From Flavimaribacter sp039888615 (GTDB lineage: Bacteria > Pseudomonadota > Alphaproteobacteria > Rhizobiales > Rhizobiaceae), in assembly GCA_039888615.1 (NCBI GenBank), contig JBDQQS010000012.1: a DNA stretch of 64,000 nt. One strand, 5' to 3'. The notes beneath the pieces are model-generated. The model saw only the letters and a program-made list of their open reading frames with translations. It had not been told where the DNA came from and made no database searches. The translations under genes were made by a program, and so were the position numbers. Positions 51,017-58,674 of the stretch are shown here, in pieces (position 1 is the first letter of the stretch; each line of letters opens with the position of its first letter).

Positions 51017-52588
51017 ATGATCGAAGTCGACGCATTGACCACGCTGTCTGCGCTTGCGCGCGCCAATGCCAAAAGGGCGCCGGACCAGCTTGCAAACAGG
51101 TTTGAGGGCCGGGACACCACCTTCGCCGAATTCGACGCCAATGTCAGCGCCGTCGCCGGGGCGCTGGAATACTCTGGCGCCGTCAGGATCGCCTATCTCG
51201 GAAAAAACAGTGATTGGGCTTTCGAGCTATATATCGGCGCCGGCCGGGCCGGCGGCGTTTTCGCGCCCATCAACTGGCGTCTCGCGCCACGCGAGGTTGC
51301 GCAGATCATCGAAACCTTCGAGCCGGACTTGCTGTTCGTCGGCCCCGAGTTTCATGACGTCGTCAGGGAAATCTCCGGTCAGCTTCCAGACAGTCTGGGT
51401 TTCGTGGCCATGGAAGGCGGGCATGAGGCCTGGCCGTCCTATGAAGAGTGGCGGGAAGCCGGGCGCGCGGCGCATTGCATTGACTGCGCCGAACCGGACA
51501 AGCCGACGCTGGTGCTGTTTACCTCGGGCACGACGGGGTTGCCGAAGGGCGTGACGCTCACCCATTTCAATCTGCTCAGTCAGCGGGTAGCGGCCGCCGC
51601 GGCCAATTTTTCCTACGACAACTGGCAGGATGACGACGTCAATCTCGTCGCTATGCCGGTCGCCCATATCGGCGGCGTTGGTTCATGGAATCTCGGTTTC
51701 GCCAATGCCTGCGCTGCGGTGATCACCCGCGAGTTCAGCGCCGAGTCGGCGATCGACGCCATTGAAGAGGATCGGGCGAGCAGAATGTTCCTGGTGCCGG
51801 CGGCCGTGCAGTTGGTGGTCCGTCATCCGCGCGCAAAAACCGCAGATTTTTCCGCCGTGCGTTCGATTTTCTATGGCGCCGCCCCGATGCCGCTCGAACT
51901 GCTGCGTGAGGCGATGGCGCTGATCGGTTGCGAGTTCGCGCAGGTTTACGGCATGACCGAAACAACGGGGACCGTCTCGATCCTCATGCCGGAAGATCAT
52001 GATCCGGCTGGTTCGCCGCGCATGCTGTCGGCCGGCAAGGCGATGCCGGGCGCCGAAATCTGCATCATGGACCCCGAGGGCAACAAGCTCCCGCCGGGCG
52101 CAATCGGCGAGGTGGCGATCCGCGGCGCCACCGTCATGCCGGGCTACTGGAACAATGACGACGCCACGCGGGCGGTCAAGAGCGGCGACGGCTGGCTGCG
52201 TTCGGGCGACGCCGGCTATATCGACGAAGACGGCTACGTCTTCATCCACGACCGCATCAAGGACATGATCGTTTCCGGCGCCGAGAACGTCTATCCTGCA
52301 GAGGTTGAGAACGCCATTTTCGGCCATCCTGATGTCGGCGAGGTCGCCGTCATCGGCATTCCCGACGATGACTGGGGCGAGGCCGTCAAGGCGATCGTCA
52401 CGGCCCGGCCCGGCCATACGGTCGACCCGCAAAGCGTGATTGCCTGGGCGAGACAGAGGCTCGCCCACTTCAAGTGCCCGAAGTCGGTTGACTTGGTCGC
52501 GCAAATGCCACGCAATGCGACGGGAAAGCTCCTGAAGCGGGAATTGCGCAAACCCTACTGGGAAGGCCGCGCGCGTCAGGTGAACTGA
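51017..52588 (+). CDS. AMP-dependent acyl-CoA synthetase
   Basis: This 523-residue ANL-superfamily ligase activates a carboxylic acid to its CoA thioester with ATP. The phosphate loop is LFTSGTTGLPKGVTLTH near residue 176, YGMTETTGTVSILMPEDH is the A5 motif, GWLRSGDAGYIDEDGYVFIHDRIKD is A7/A8, and PRNATGKLLKRELR holds the catalytic lysine. The overall pattern is like medium/long-chain fatty-acid ligases (FadD3/FadK group). GGGAGGAG precedes ATG 51017, and the frame start at 50987 is not used. The true substrate is unknown; it may relate to the nearby FMO operon. Confidence 0.92.
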   Translation: MIEVDALTTLSALARANAKRAPDQLANRFEGRDTTFAEFDANVSAVAGALEYSGAVRIAYLGKNSDWAFELYIGAGRAGGVFAPINWRLAPREVAQIIETFEPDLLFVGPEFHDVVREISGQLPDSLGFVAMEGGHEAWPSYEEWREAGRAAHCIDCAEPDKPTLVLFTSGTTGLPKGVTLTHFNLLSQRVAAAAANFSYDNWQDDDVNLVAMPVAHIGGVGSWNLGFANACAAVITREFSAESAIDAIEEDRASRMFLVPAAVQLVVRHPRAKTADFSAVRSIFYGAAPMPLELLREAMALIGCEFAQVYGMTETTGTVSILMPEDHDPAGSPRMLSAGKAMPGAEICIMDPEGNKLPPGAIGEVAIRGATVMPGYWNNDDATRAVKSGDGWLRSGDAGYIDEDGYVFIHDRIKDMIVSGAENVYPAEVENAIFGHPDVGEVAVIGIPDDDWGEAVKAIVTARPGHTVDPQSVIAWARQRLAHFKCPKSVDLVAQMPRNATGKLLKRELRKPYWEGRARQVN

Positions 52589-52606
52589 TATTCGCGGCGC
52601 ATCCGC

Positions 52607-53011
52607 ATGGTCGACAAACACGAAAAAGCCCGCAGGGCGGAACTGCTGCGGAAGAAAGGTTTCCGCTCTCGTCCGAAATCGATTGAGGGCGTCAAGCCAC
52701 GGTTCCCGAACTATCTTGTTCCATACGCCTGTTTCGAATGTCGCCGATCCGTCAAAATTCCTCCGCGGGACAAGACCGCGCGGTGTCCGCAATGCGGGGG
52801 TGATCTTCACTGGATGGGGCGTGCGTTCAAACCACCGCGAAGAACGGACCTCAAGCAATGGATGAAAGTTGAAAAGCTCCGCATGGCCGGCTTTCTGTTC
52901 GCCAGTTTTCACAGCTTCAAGGACGCGGAAGCCTATCCCGAGACGTTGCGGGAGGTTGCCGATTTCATTGAGCGCAATCCGGACCACCCAATGCGCATAA
53001 GAAACTCATGA
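52607..53011 (+). CDS. Zinc-ribbon-like hypothetical protein
   Basis: I do not recognise this 134-residue family. Four cysteines in two CxxC pairs (Cys42/Cys45 in YACFECRRSV and Cys60/Cys63 in ARCPQCGGDL) form a probable zinc ribbon. A strongly basic N-terminus (KARRAELLRKKGFRSRPKS) comes before it. The C-terminal part, LRMAGFLFASFHSFKDAEAYPETL, is helical. A nucleic-acid-binding role is possible but not shown. It starts 19 bases after the acyl-CoA ligase stop and may share its transcript. Confidence 0.7.
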   Translation: MVDKHEKARRAELLRKKGFRSRPKSIEGVKPRFPNYLVPYACFECRRSVKIPPRDKTARCPQCGGDLHWMGRAFKPPRRTDLKQWMKVEKLRMAGFLFASFHSFKDAEAYPETLREVADFIERNPDHPMRIRNS

Positions 53012-53075
53012 TCGGTTCATTGATGAAAGTCGTATTACGAACTCTGTTTCTGGGTTATCGACAATATCTCGCTGG

Positions 53076-53468
53076 TTATTCTGGCCCATGTGTGCAGACG
53101 CATAGCTTGTTGCCGTCCGGGTCGCGGAAATAGGCGCCGTAGTAGTTGGCATGGTATTCTGGCCTGAGCCCCGGTTCGCCTTCTGAAATGGCTCCTGCCG
53201 CAATGGCAGCGTTGTAGGCGACGTCGACCTGTGTTCGCGACGAGGCAAGGAATGCCGTCATGGAGCCGTTGCCGACGGTCGCTGCTTTGCCGTCCAAAGG
53301 TGTGGTGATAACGAAGAGCGGTCGGTCAGCGTCTTGCGCCTTCCAGCCAGCCCAGGGCTGGTCGTCCTCGCGGAACTTCAGTTCGAAACCGAGCAACGAC
53401 AGGATAGGGTTGTAAAAGGCGAAAGCCCTTTCGAAATCGGACACGCCGACGGTAACATGCGAAAACAT
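53076..53468 (-). CDS. VOC (glyoxalase/bleomycin-resistance-like) protein
   Basis: This is a 130-residue vicinal oxygen chelate fold protein. FSHVTVGVSDFERAFAFYNPILSLLGFELKF is the first half-domain with its metal histidine, and YYGAYFRDPDGNKLCVCTHGPE is the closing strand with the second-half motif. Such small single-domain VOC proteins include lactoylglutathione lyase-like and fosfomycin/bleomycin-resistance-like forms. The substrate cannot be told. The start at MFSHVTV fits the fold. It converges on the zinc-ribbon gene. Confidence 0.87.
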   Translation of the reverse strand: MFSHVTVGVSDFERAFAFYNPILSLLGFELKFREDDQPWAGWKAQDADRPLFVITTPLDGKAATVGNGSMTAFLASSRTQVDVAYNAAIAAGAISEGEPGLRPEYHANYYGAYFRDPDGNKLCVCTHGPE

Positions 53469-53620
53469 CGGATTCCTTCTTGTCGCGCGGAGAGTGTCGC
53501 TGTAGAGCAGGGTTAACCGGCCGGGTGGATGATGCTGTCCGTCCCGCCAGTCCGTCAAGGCGTTCGCAGCGCGGTCGCCGGGAATGTCAGCAAAGATTGT
53601 CCGAGTGGGAGAGTATATCC

Positions 53621-53887
53621 ATGAGTGGAGACAGCAACGATATTGACAGCCGAATCAAAGCGCTTGGCGACCGGATCAAGGCGCATCGCGAGAAACTCGA
53701 GCTGCATGGCCTGTTCGCCAAGGATCACGAGATCACTGAAAAGGAATTGCATTCCCGCTGGAGCGAGTTGAAGTCGGAAGTCGAATCCCAGACGCACGAC
53801 CACGAAACAGCGCACAAAAAGGCTGACTGGCTGCACAAGTCGATCATGAAATGGGTCGACGCGGTTGATCTCGACTACAAGGCCTGA
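53621..53887 (+). CDS. Small helical hypothetical protein
   Basis: This is an 88-residue, highly charged and almost entirely helical protein (DIDSRIKALGDRIKAHREKLE, then KELHSRWSELKSEVESQTHDHETAHKKA). A coiled coil is likely from heptad spacing of Leu and Ile. No family is recognised. A GGGAGAG ribosome site precedes ATG 53621. It starts 152 bp upstream of the divergent VOC gene and is followed by the DUF1203 gene. Confidence 0.65.
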   Translation: MSGDSNDIDSRIKALGDRIKAHREKLELHGLFAKDHEITEKELHSRWSELKSEVESQTHDHETAHKKADWLHKSIMKWVDAVDLDYKA

Positions 53888-53979
53888 GGTTTCCGGCGAA
53901 AGCTGGATTTCAACAGCAAGAAGCGGAGTGTGACGGATTGTCGCCCGTTGCATAGGCGCCTCATTCACAGGAGGTTCCG

Positions 53980-54447
53980 ATGCCCGTTATTTTCAAACCG
54001 CTTCCCACAGATGCTGCACGCGCCCTGCAGGCCGGAGGTCCGGACGCCTACGGCAAACCGCCAGAGCGCCGTGTCTCGGAGGGGGTGGGCACACCCTGCC
54101 GACATTGCCTGAAGCAAGTCGCCGCGGGCAAACCCTATCTCGTTGTCGCCTACCGACCGTTCAAAACTGTCCAGCCCTATGCCGAGACGGGACCGCTGTT
54201 CCTGTGCGCCGAAGCCTGCGAGTCAGCCGCCCCGTCCGCATTGGCGCCGGAGATGCTCGAGAGCCCGAACTACATCGTTCGCGGCTACAATGCCGAAGAA
54301 CAGATCATCTATGGAACAGGAGCCGTAACGCCGACCGCGGAGATCGTCGCGCAGGCGGAATCGATCTTCGCCGATGAGGCGGTCGCCTTCGTGCACGTGC
54401 GGTCAGCGACCAACAATTGCTATCAGTTCCTAATCGAGCGCGCTTGA
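53980..54447 (+). CDS. DUF1203 family protein
   Basis: This 155-residue soluble protein matches the DUF1203 pattern: PCRHCLKQVAAGKPYLVVAYRPF near residue 40, then GPLFLCAEACE, YIVRGYNAEEQIIYGTGAVTP and FVHVRSATNNCYQFLIER. The two cysteine clusters suggest a metal or redox site, but none is established for the family. The start has an AGGAGG site. A 49-bp gap leads to the DUF389 gene. Confidence 0.85.
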   Translation: MPVIFKPLPTDAARALQAGGPDAYGKPPERRVSEGVGTPCRHCLKQVAAGKPYLVVAYRPFKTVQPYAETGPLFLCAEACESAAPSALAPEMLESPNYIVRGYNAEEQIIYGTGAVTPTAEIVAQAESIFADEAVAFVHVRSATNNCYQFLIERA

Positions 54448-54496
54448 GGGGTCACTGGAGATGGCGGGTTTTGCCCTGACGCGGTAAGGTCGCCGG

Positions 54497-55501
54497 ATGA
54501 CCAAACGTCTGATCATCGTGACGGCGGATGAGAGCAGCCGCGAGCGCATTCTCAAGATTGCTGAAGAGGCGCAGGTGCTCGACTGCCGTATCTACGCCAT
54601 CGACGGGAACGACGGCCAGCAGGTCGTGCACCTGCTCGTCGGCGACCGGAACCGGCAGGAAGTTCTGGACCAGTTGCAAAGCGCCGTCGCTTCGAACGGC
54701 GATTGGCGCATTACGATCCTTCCCGTGGAAGCCAGCTTGCCGCGTGAGGAGATTACGGACGAGGAAAGCCGCAAGGCGCTGGAAGGAACCTCCGGAGAAA
54801 GCCGCGAGGAGCTCTACAACGACGTTTCACGCGGCGCGAAGCTGGATATGAATTTCTTCGTTTTCGCCGCTCTGTCGACTGTCGTTGCGGCGATTGGCCT
54901 GCTCCAGGACAATGTGGCCGTCGTCATCGGCGCCATGGTGATCGCGCCCTTGCTCGGGCCCAATCTCGCCTTTGCGCTGGGCGTTGCACTCGGCGATCAG
55001 AAGCTGATGGGGCGAGCCGTCCTCACCAACGCCGCCGGCATCGCCTTCACGCTGGCGATCTGCATTGTGCTCGGGCTGCTCCTGCCGGTGAATCTTGGAA
55101 GTCACGAGCTGGTCGCGCGCACTGAGACCGGTTTCGACGGCATCGCCCTGGCCCTGGCGTCCGGCGCGGCCGCGGCGCTCTCCTTGTCGACGGGGCTTTC
55201 TTCGGCGCTGGTCGGCGTGATGGTCGCGGTGGCGCTTCTGCCGCCGGCCGCGACCGTCGGGCTGATGCTGGGCGCCGGTCACCTCGATCTGGCGCTCGGC
55301 GCGCTGACCCTGCTCGCCGTCAATATCGTGTGTCTTAATCTGTCCGCCCAGCTCACTTTCGTGTTGCGCGGCGTGCGCCCGCGGACCTGGTTCGAGAAGA
55401 AAAACGCCCAGCGGGCCGTGCGCGTCAACGCCGCGATCTGGTTCGCGCTGCTCGTGCTCCTGACGGCGCTGCTGTTGCTGCGGTTCTACGACGTGCTCTG
55501 A
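54497..55501 (+). CDS. DUF389 / TIGR00341 family membrane protein
   Basis: This is a 334-residue protein. The soluble N-terminal domain of about 110 residues (KRLIIVTADESSRERIL to ILPVEASLPREE) is followed by a DUF389 membrane region. SRGAKLDMNFFVFAALSTVVAAIGLLQDNVAVVIGAMVIAPLLGPNLAFALGVALGD is the clearest signature, and six or more helices follow. Function is unknown; members are inferred transporters or sensors. The gene converges on an HxlR regulator gene with eight bases between them. Confidence 0.88.
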   Translation: MTKRLIIVTADESSRERILKIAEEAQVLDCRIYAIDGNDGQQVVHLLVGDRNRQEVLDQLQSAVASNGDWRITILPVEASLPREEITDEESRKALEGTSGESREELYNDVSRGAKLDMNFFVFAALSTVVAAIGLLQDNVAVVIGAMVIAPLLGPNLAFALGVALGDQKLMGRAVLTNAAGIAFTLAICIVLGLLLPVNLGSHELVARTETGFDGIALALASGAAAALSLSTGLSSALVGVMVAVALLPPAATVGLMLGAGHLDLALGALTLLAVNIVCLNLSAQLTFVLRGVRPRTWFEKKNAQRAVRVNAAIWFALLVLLTALLLLRFYDVL

Positions 55502-55509
55502 ACGCCGGG

Positions 55510-55881
55510 TTATTTTCCGGTGAGGCGGTCGTAATGCGACCGCGCCTGCTCGATGCGGTGCGTGTTGTCCCGCGTCCAGTCTGCGAGGCGGGAAACCGGC
55601 TCGAGCAGTTCGTGGCCGAGCTCGGTCAGTTCATAGCTGACGCTCGGCGGGCTGGTCGGTTCGACGGTCCGATTTACGAATCCGTCCCGCTCCAGATTGC
55701 GCAGGGTCGTCGTCAGCATCTTCTGCGATATTCCGCCGATGCGTCGTCGCAATTCACTGAAGCGCAGGGTTTCGCTTCCGAGAAAGGTCACGACCATCAT
55801 GGTCCACTTGTCGCCGACGCGGGAAAGCATCTGCGAGATGGCGCGGCATTCGGCAGTTTCGAGATGGTTATCAGGTTTCAA
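55510..55881 (-). CDS. HxlR family redox-type regulator
   Basis: This is a 123-residue winged-helix regulator of the HxlR/YodB type. The conserved N-terminal cysteine (Cys12, in AECRAISQMLSRVGDKWTMMVV) acts as a redox switch in several family members. RFSELRRRIGGISQKMLTTTLRNLERDGFVNRTVEP is the recognition helix and wing. It is divergent from an FMN reductase gene, with a 17-bp palindrome in the 84-bp gap, the usual layout for autoregulated quinone/aldehyde stress regulators. Confidence 0.93.
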   Translation of the reverse strand: MKPDNHLETAECRAISQMLSRVGDKWTMMVVTFLGSETLRFSELRRRIGGISQKMLTTTLRNLERDGFVNRTVEPTSPPSVSYELTELGHELLEPVSRLADWTRDNTHRIEQARSHYDRLTGK

Positions 55882-55927
55882 AAAAGTGCCTCCTTGCCAA
55901 TTCGCTTTAGCGCACCTTAATAGTGCT

Positions 55928-55944
55928 GGTATAAATTATATACC
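55928..55944. promoter_or_regulatory. Likely HxlR operator
   Basis: GGTATA and TATACC flank AATTA (55928-55944), a perfect 6-bp inverted repeat 21 bp before the FMN reductase start. HxlR proteins are reported to bind such AT-rich dyads. It overlaps the probable -10 region, so binding would block transcription. Confidence 0.65.
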
Positions 55945-55965
55945 ACCTATCCAAAGGAGACTAGC

Positions 55966-56565
55966 ATGCCTCGAATAGCCGTCATCATCGGCTCAACCCG
56001 CGACACCCGTTTCGCCGAAAAGCCGGCTCAATGGATCGCCGATTTTGCCAAATCTCGCGGCGACATGGAAGTGGAGCTCGTCGATATCAAGGACTTCGAC
56101 CTGCCTTTCTTCAACGAAGCCGCCTCCAATTTCTGGATGTCGTCCAGTGATCCGAACGCCGTGCGCTGGCAGAACAAGATCGGCGAATTCGACGGATACA
56201 TCTTCGTTACGTCCGAATATAACCGGTCAATACCGGCCTCTCTCAAGAATGCGCTCGACCAGGCATACAAGGAATGGATGAAGAAGCCTGCGGCGATTGT
56301 CGCCTATGGCGGCGTCGGCGGAGCGTTTGCGACCGATCATCTTCGCACCATCGCGATCGAGCTGCAGATGGTCCCGGTGCGCGGCGCGGTGCATATTGGC
56401 GGCGGCGAGTTCATGAAGGTCCATCCGATGGGCGAGAACAAGCCGATGAGCGAGATCGAGCAGGTTCTGACGCCTGGCGCAACCGCCATGCTCGACAGTC
56501 TCCTGTGGTGGGCCAACCTGACGAAGAAGGGCCGTGAGGAAGACCTCGTCAAAGAAGCCGCATAG
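55966..56565 (+). CDS. NAD(P)H-dependent FMN reductase
   Basis: This 199-residue flavodoxin-like fold reductase has GSTRDTRFAEKPAQWI after the first strand (the FMN phosphate loop), DLPFFNE, TSEYNRSIPASLKNALDQAYKEW and AYGGVGGAFATDHLR, all typical of the YLL/ArsH-like NADPH-dependent FMN reductase family. It can reduce quinones, azo dyes or nitro groups with NAD(P)H and FMN. It lies next to a divergent HxlR regulator and a palindromic operator, so it is probably induced by electrophile or quinone stress. AAAGGAG precedes the start. Confidence 0.93.
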   Translation: MPRIAVIIGSTRDTRFAEKPAQWIADFAKSRGDMEVELVDIKDFDLPFFNEAASNFWMSSSDPNAVRWQNKIGEFDGYIFVTSEYNRSIPASLKNALDQAYKEWMKKPAAIVAYGGVGGAFATDHLRTIAIELQMVPVRGAVHIGGGEFMKVHPMGENKPMSEIEQVLTPGATAMLDSLLWWANLTKKGREEDLVKEAA

Positions 56566-56638
56566 TTCGATCTTCGTCGAAGCATTGGCGGAAACAATCG
56601 TGCCAGAGTGGTTCCGGAATCAACGAGAAACCGGAACC

Positions 56639-56977
56639 ATGATCACCTGCTTCATTCGCTATCACATAGACCCCACGAAGAAACAGCAATTCATCGAATA
56701 CGCCCGGAACTGGGGCGAGGCGATACCGCGGTGCGGCGCGGACCTCATCGGATATTTCGCCCCGCATGAGGGATCGGCGACGCTGGCCTATGGCGTTTAC
56801 AATATTGAGAGTCTGGCGGCGTATGAAGACTACCGCCGGCGGCTAGCCGAAGATCCGCTCGGCAGAGAGAATTATGAATTCGCTCAGCGAGAGAAATTCA
56901 TCCTGCGCGAGGACCGGACCTTCCTGAAGCTCGCCTCCGCGCCGCATGGGGACAGCCGCATGTTCGACGCTGAATGA
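56639..56977 (+). CDS. NIPSNAP family protein
   Basis: This 112-residue protein has the NIPSNAP pattern: MITCFIRYHIDPTKKQQFIEYARNWGEAIPRCGADLIGYFAPHEG, then YGVYNIESLAAYEDYRRRLAEDPLGRENY. It is a ferredoxin-like fold related to dimeric alpha-beta-barrel proteins. The biochemical role is unknown. The ATG at 56639 gives the usual N-terminus. The stop overlaps the start of the DMT permease gene by four bases (ATGA), so both are translated together. Confidence 0.86.
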   Translation: MITCFIRYHIDPTKKQQFIEYARNWGEAIPRCGADLIGYFAPHEGSATLAYGVYNIESLAAYEDYRRRLAEDPLGRENYEFAQREKFILREDRTFLKLASAPHGDSRMFDAE

Positions 56978-57894
56978 GCGCGCGAGCCGGACGCGGGCGG
57001 GAACTTGCACTCCTTGCTCTGCTGGCCATGCTCTGGGGATCGTCCTATCTTTTCCTCAAGATCGCTGTGACGGAAATCCCGCCACTCACGGTGATTGCGA
57101 TTCGGGTCTCAATCGCGGCGCTCGTGCTCATGACGGTGCTGGCTGTTCGGGGGGAGAGGTTGCCGCGCGACATCGCGACTTGGCGAATGCTTTTTGTCCA
57201 ATCTTTCTTCACCAGTATCGGAGCCTGGACGATCTTGGCCTGGGGAGCGCAATATGTCGAGAGCAGCCTCGCCAGCGTTCTCAATTCCACGTCCCCCATT
57301 TTTGTCTTCTTCATAACGCTGATTGTCACGCGACATGAAAGCGTCGGTTTGCTGCGGTTTACCGGCGCCTGCCTCGGCCTCGCCGGCGTTGTACTGATCG
57401 TCGGCGTCGACGCCTTGCAGGGCCTCGGTCAACAGGTTGCAGGTCAGCTTGCGGCCGTCACCGGCGCCATTCTCTATGCATGCGCGGCCATTTATGGCGG
57501 CCGGTTCGCGCATATGTCGTCGCCGGTCATTGCGGCCGGAACCATGGTCGCGGCGACGGCGGTTCTCGTACCGGTCAGCGTGATCGTGGACCGGCCATGG
57601 ACGCTTGATCCCTCGACTGCTGCAATCGTGTCCGCCGTGACCCTGGGCGTGTTCAGCACCGGCCTTGCTCTGTTGATCTATTTCCGTCTCGTCCGCACGC
57701 TCGGCTCTCTGGGCGTCGCCAGTCAGTCCTATTTGCGCGCCGGCATTGGTGTGCTTCTGGGTGTTGCGTTTCTCGGGGAACGTATGGACGCCGTCGTCGC
57801 CATCGGGCTGGCGGCTGCGGTTTTGGGCGTCGCTCTCATCAATGCTCCCGTGTCGGGCTTTCTGCGCAGGAGCGCCCACCGCCCAGTGGCGTGA
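56974..57894 (+). CDS. DMT/EamA family permease
   Basis: This is a 306-residue inner-membrane protein with ten hydrophobic helices and two EamA repeats. Repeat 1 starts LALLALLAMLWGSSYLFLKIAVTEIPPL and repeat 2 begins near GQLAAVTGAILYACAAIYGGRFAH. Members export or exchange metabolites such as amino acids. Substrate is unknown. The coupled NIPSNAP gene upstream suggests joint expression. The closing RRSAHRPVA tail is cytoplasmic. Confidence 0.9.
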   Translation: MSARAGRGRELALLALLAMLWGSSYLFLKIAVTEIPPLTVIAIRVSIAALVLMTVLAVRGERLPRDIATWRMLFVQSFFTSIGAWTILAWGAQYVESSLASVLNSTSPIFVFFITLIVTRHESVGLLRFTGACLGLAGVVLIVGVDALQGLGQQVAGQLAAVTGAILYACAAIYGGRFAHMSSPVIAAGTMVAATAVLVPVSVIVDRPWTLDPSTAAIVSAVTLGVFSTGLALLIYFRLVRTLGSLGVASQSYLRAGIGVLLGVAFLGERMDAVVAIGLAAAVLGVALINAPVSGFLRRSAHRPVA

Positions 57895-57966
57895 TGCACA
57901 TGGCCATTGCCTGTTGTGTCCTGAGAGTGAATGCGCAACATGGCGCGAAACCCGAAAAGGCGCGCC

Positions 57967-58626
57967 ATGACGACCGTCAACTGGAAAGAGGCATCCCCCG
58001 ACATCATTCTCGATTTCTGGTTTCCGGATAACGGGCACGAGGCGTCGTTGGAAACGCACAGGGATTTCTGGGTCTGGCGCATGCGCGGCGGGGCCGATGA
58101 AGCGATCTGCTCCGATTTTGCAGAGCTGACCGAGGCGGCGGCGCGCGGCCTGCTCGATCACTGGGCGCAGACGCCCTATGGCCGGCTCGCACTCGTCATC
58201 GCGCTCGACCAGTTTCCACGTTCGCTATGGCGCGGAACGCCCGGCGCCTACGCCCAGGACATCAAGGCGGCGCGTCTTGTGCTCGAAGCCTTCGAGAACG
58301 GCCATTTCGGGGCGCTGAAGCACCCCTGGGAAAAGCAGTTTTATCTTATTTCCATCGGACATTGCGAGGGGCTGGATCACCTCAAGCGCATGCGGATGCT
58401 CAGGCCCTACGCGCTCGCCATCCTCGAAGAGGCGCCAAAACATCTGATCCCGTCCTACCGCCGTTCGCTCGAACAGAACGACATCGTCACCGGCGTTATC
58501 GAACGCTTCGGGCGGCATCCGCATCGCAACGCCATACTCGGGCGCGTCTCGACTGCGGATGAGGAGGCTTACATAGCAGCGGGAGAATTCCCGCACGAGC
58601 GCGAGATTCCTAAAACGCTGATCTGA
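57967..58626 (+). CDS. DUF924 family protein
   Basis: This 219-residue protein has the DUF924 pattern: DIILDFWFPDNG, GLLDHWAQTPYGRLALVIALDQFPRSLWRGTPGAYAQDIKA and a long helical rest with HPWEKQFYLISIGHCEGLDHLKRM. The predicted fold is TPR-like. No function is known. AAAAGGCG precedes ATG 57967. In-frame ATGs at 57931 and 57940 are less likely. A hairpin follows within 12 bases of the stop. Confidence 0.87.
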   Translation: MTTVNWKEASPDIILDFWFPDNGHEASLETHRDFWVWRMRGGADEAICSDFAELTEAAARGLLDHWAQTPYGRLALVIALDQFPRSLWRGTPGAYAQDIKAARLVLEAFENGHFGALKHPWEKQFYLISIGHCEGLDHLKRMRMLRPYALAILEEAPKHLIPSYRRSLEQNDIVTGVIERFGRHPHRNAILGRVSTADEEAYIAAGEFPHEREIPKTLI

Positions 58627-58637
58627 TATCGCCGTCT

Positions 58638-58655
58638 CCCGCGCTTTTGCGCGGG
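58638..58655. terminator. Hairpin between DUF924 and cyclase genes
   Basis: CCCGCGC and GCGCGGG pair around a TTTT loop, 11 bases after the DUF924 stop and 19 before the cyclase stop on the other strand. It may end both transcripts. T runs are lacking. Confidence 0.6.
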
Positions 58656-58674
58656 TGAGAATTGGATCTCGTTT

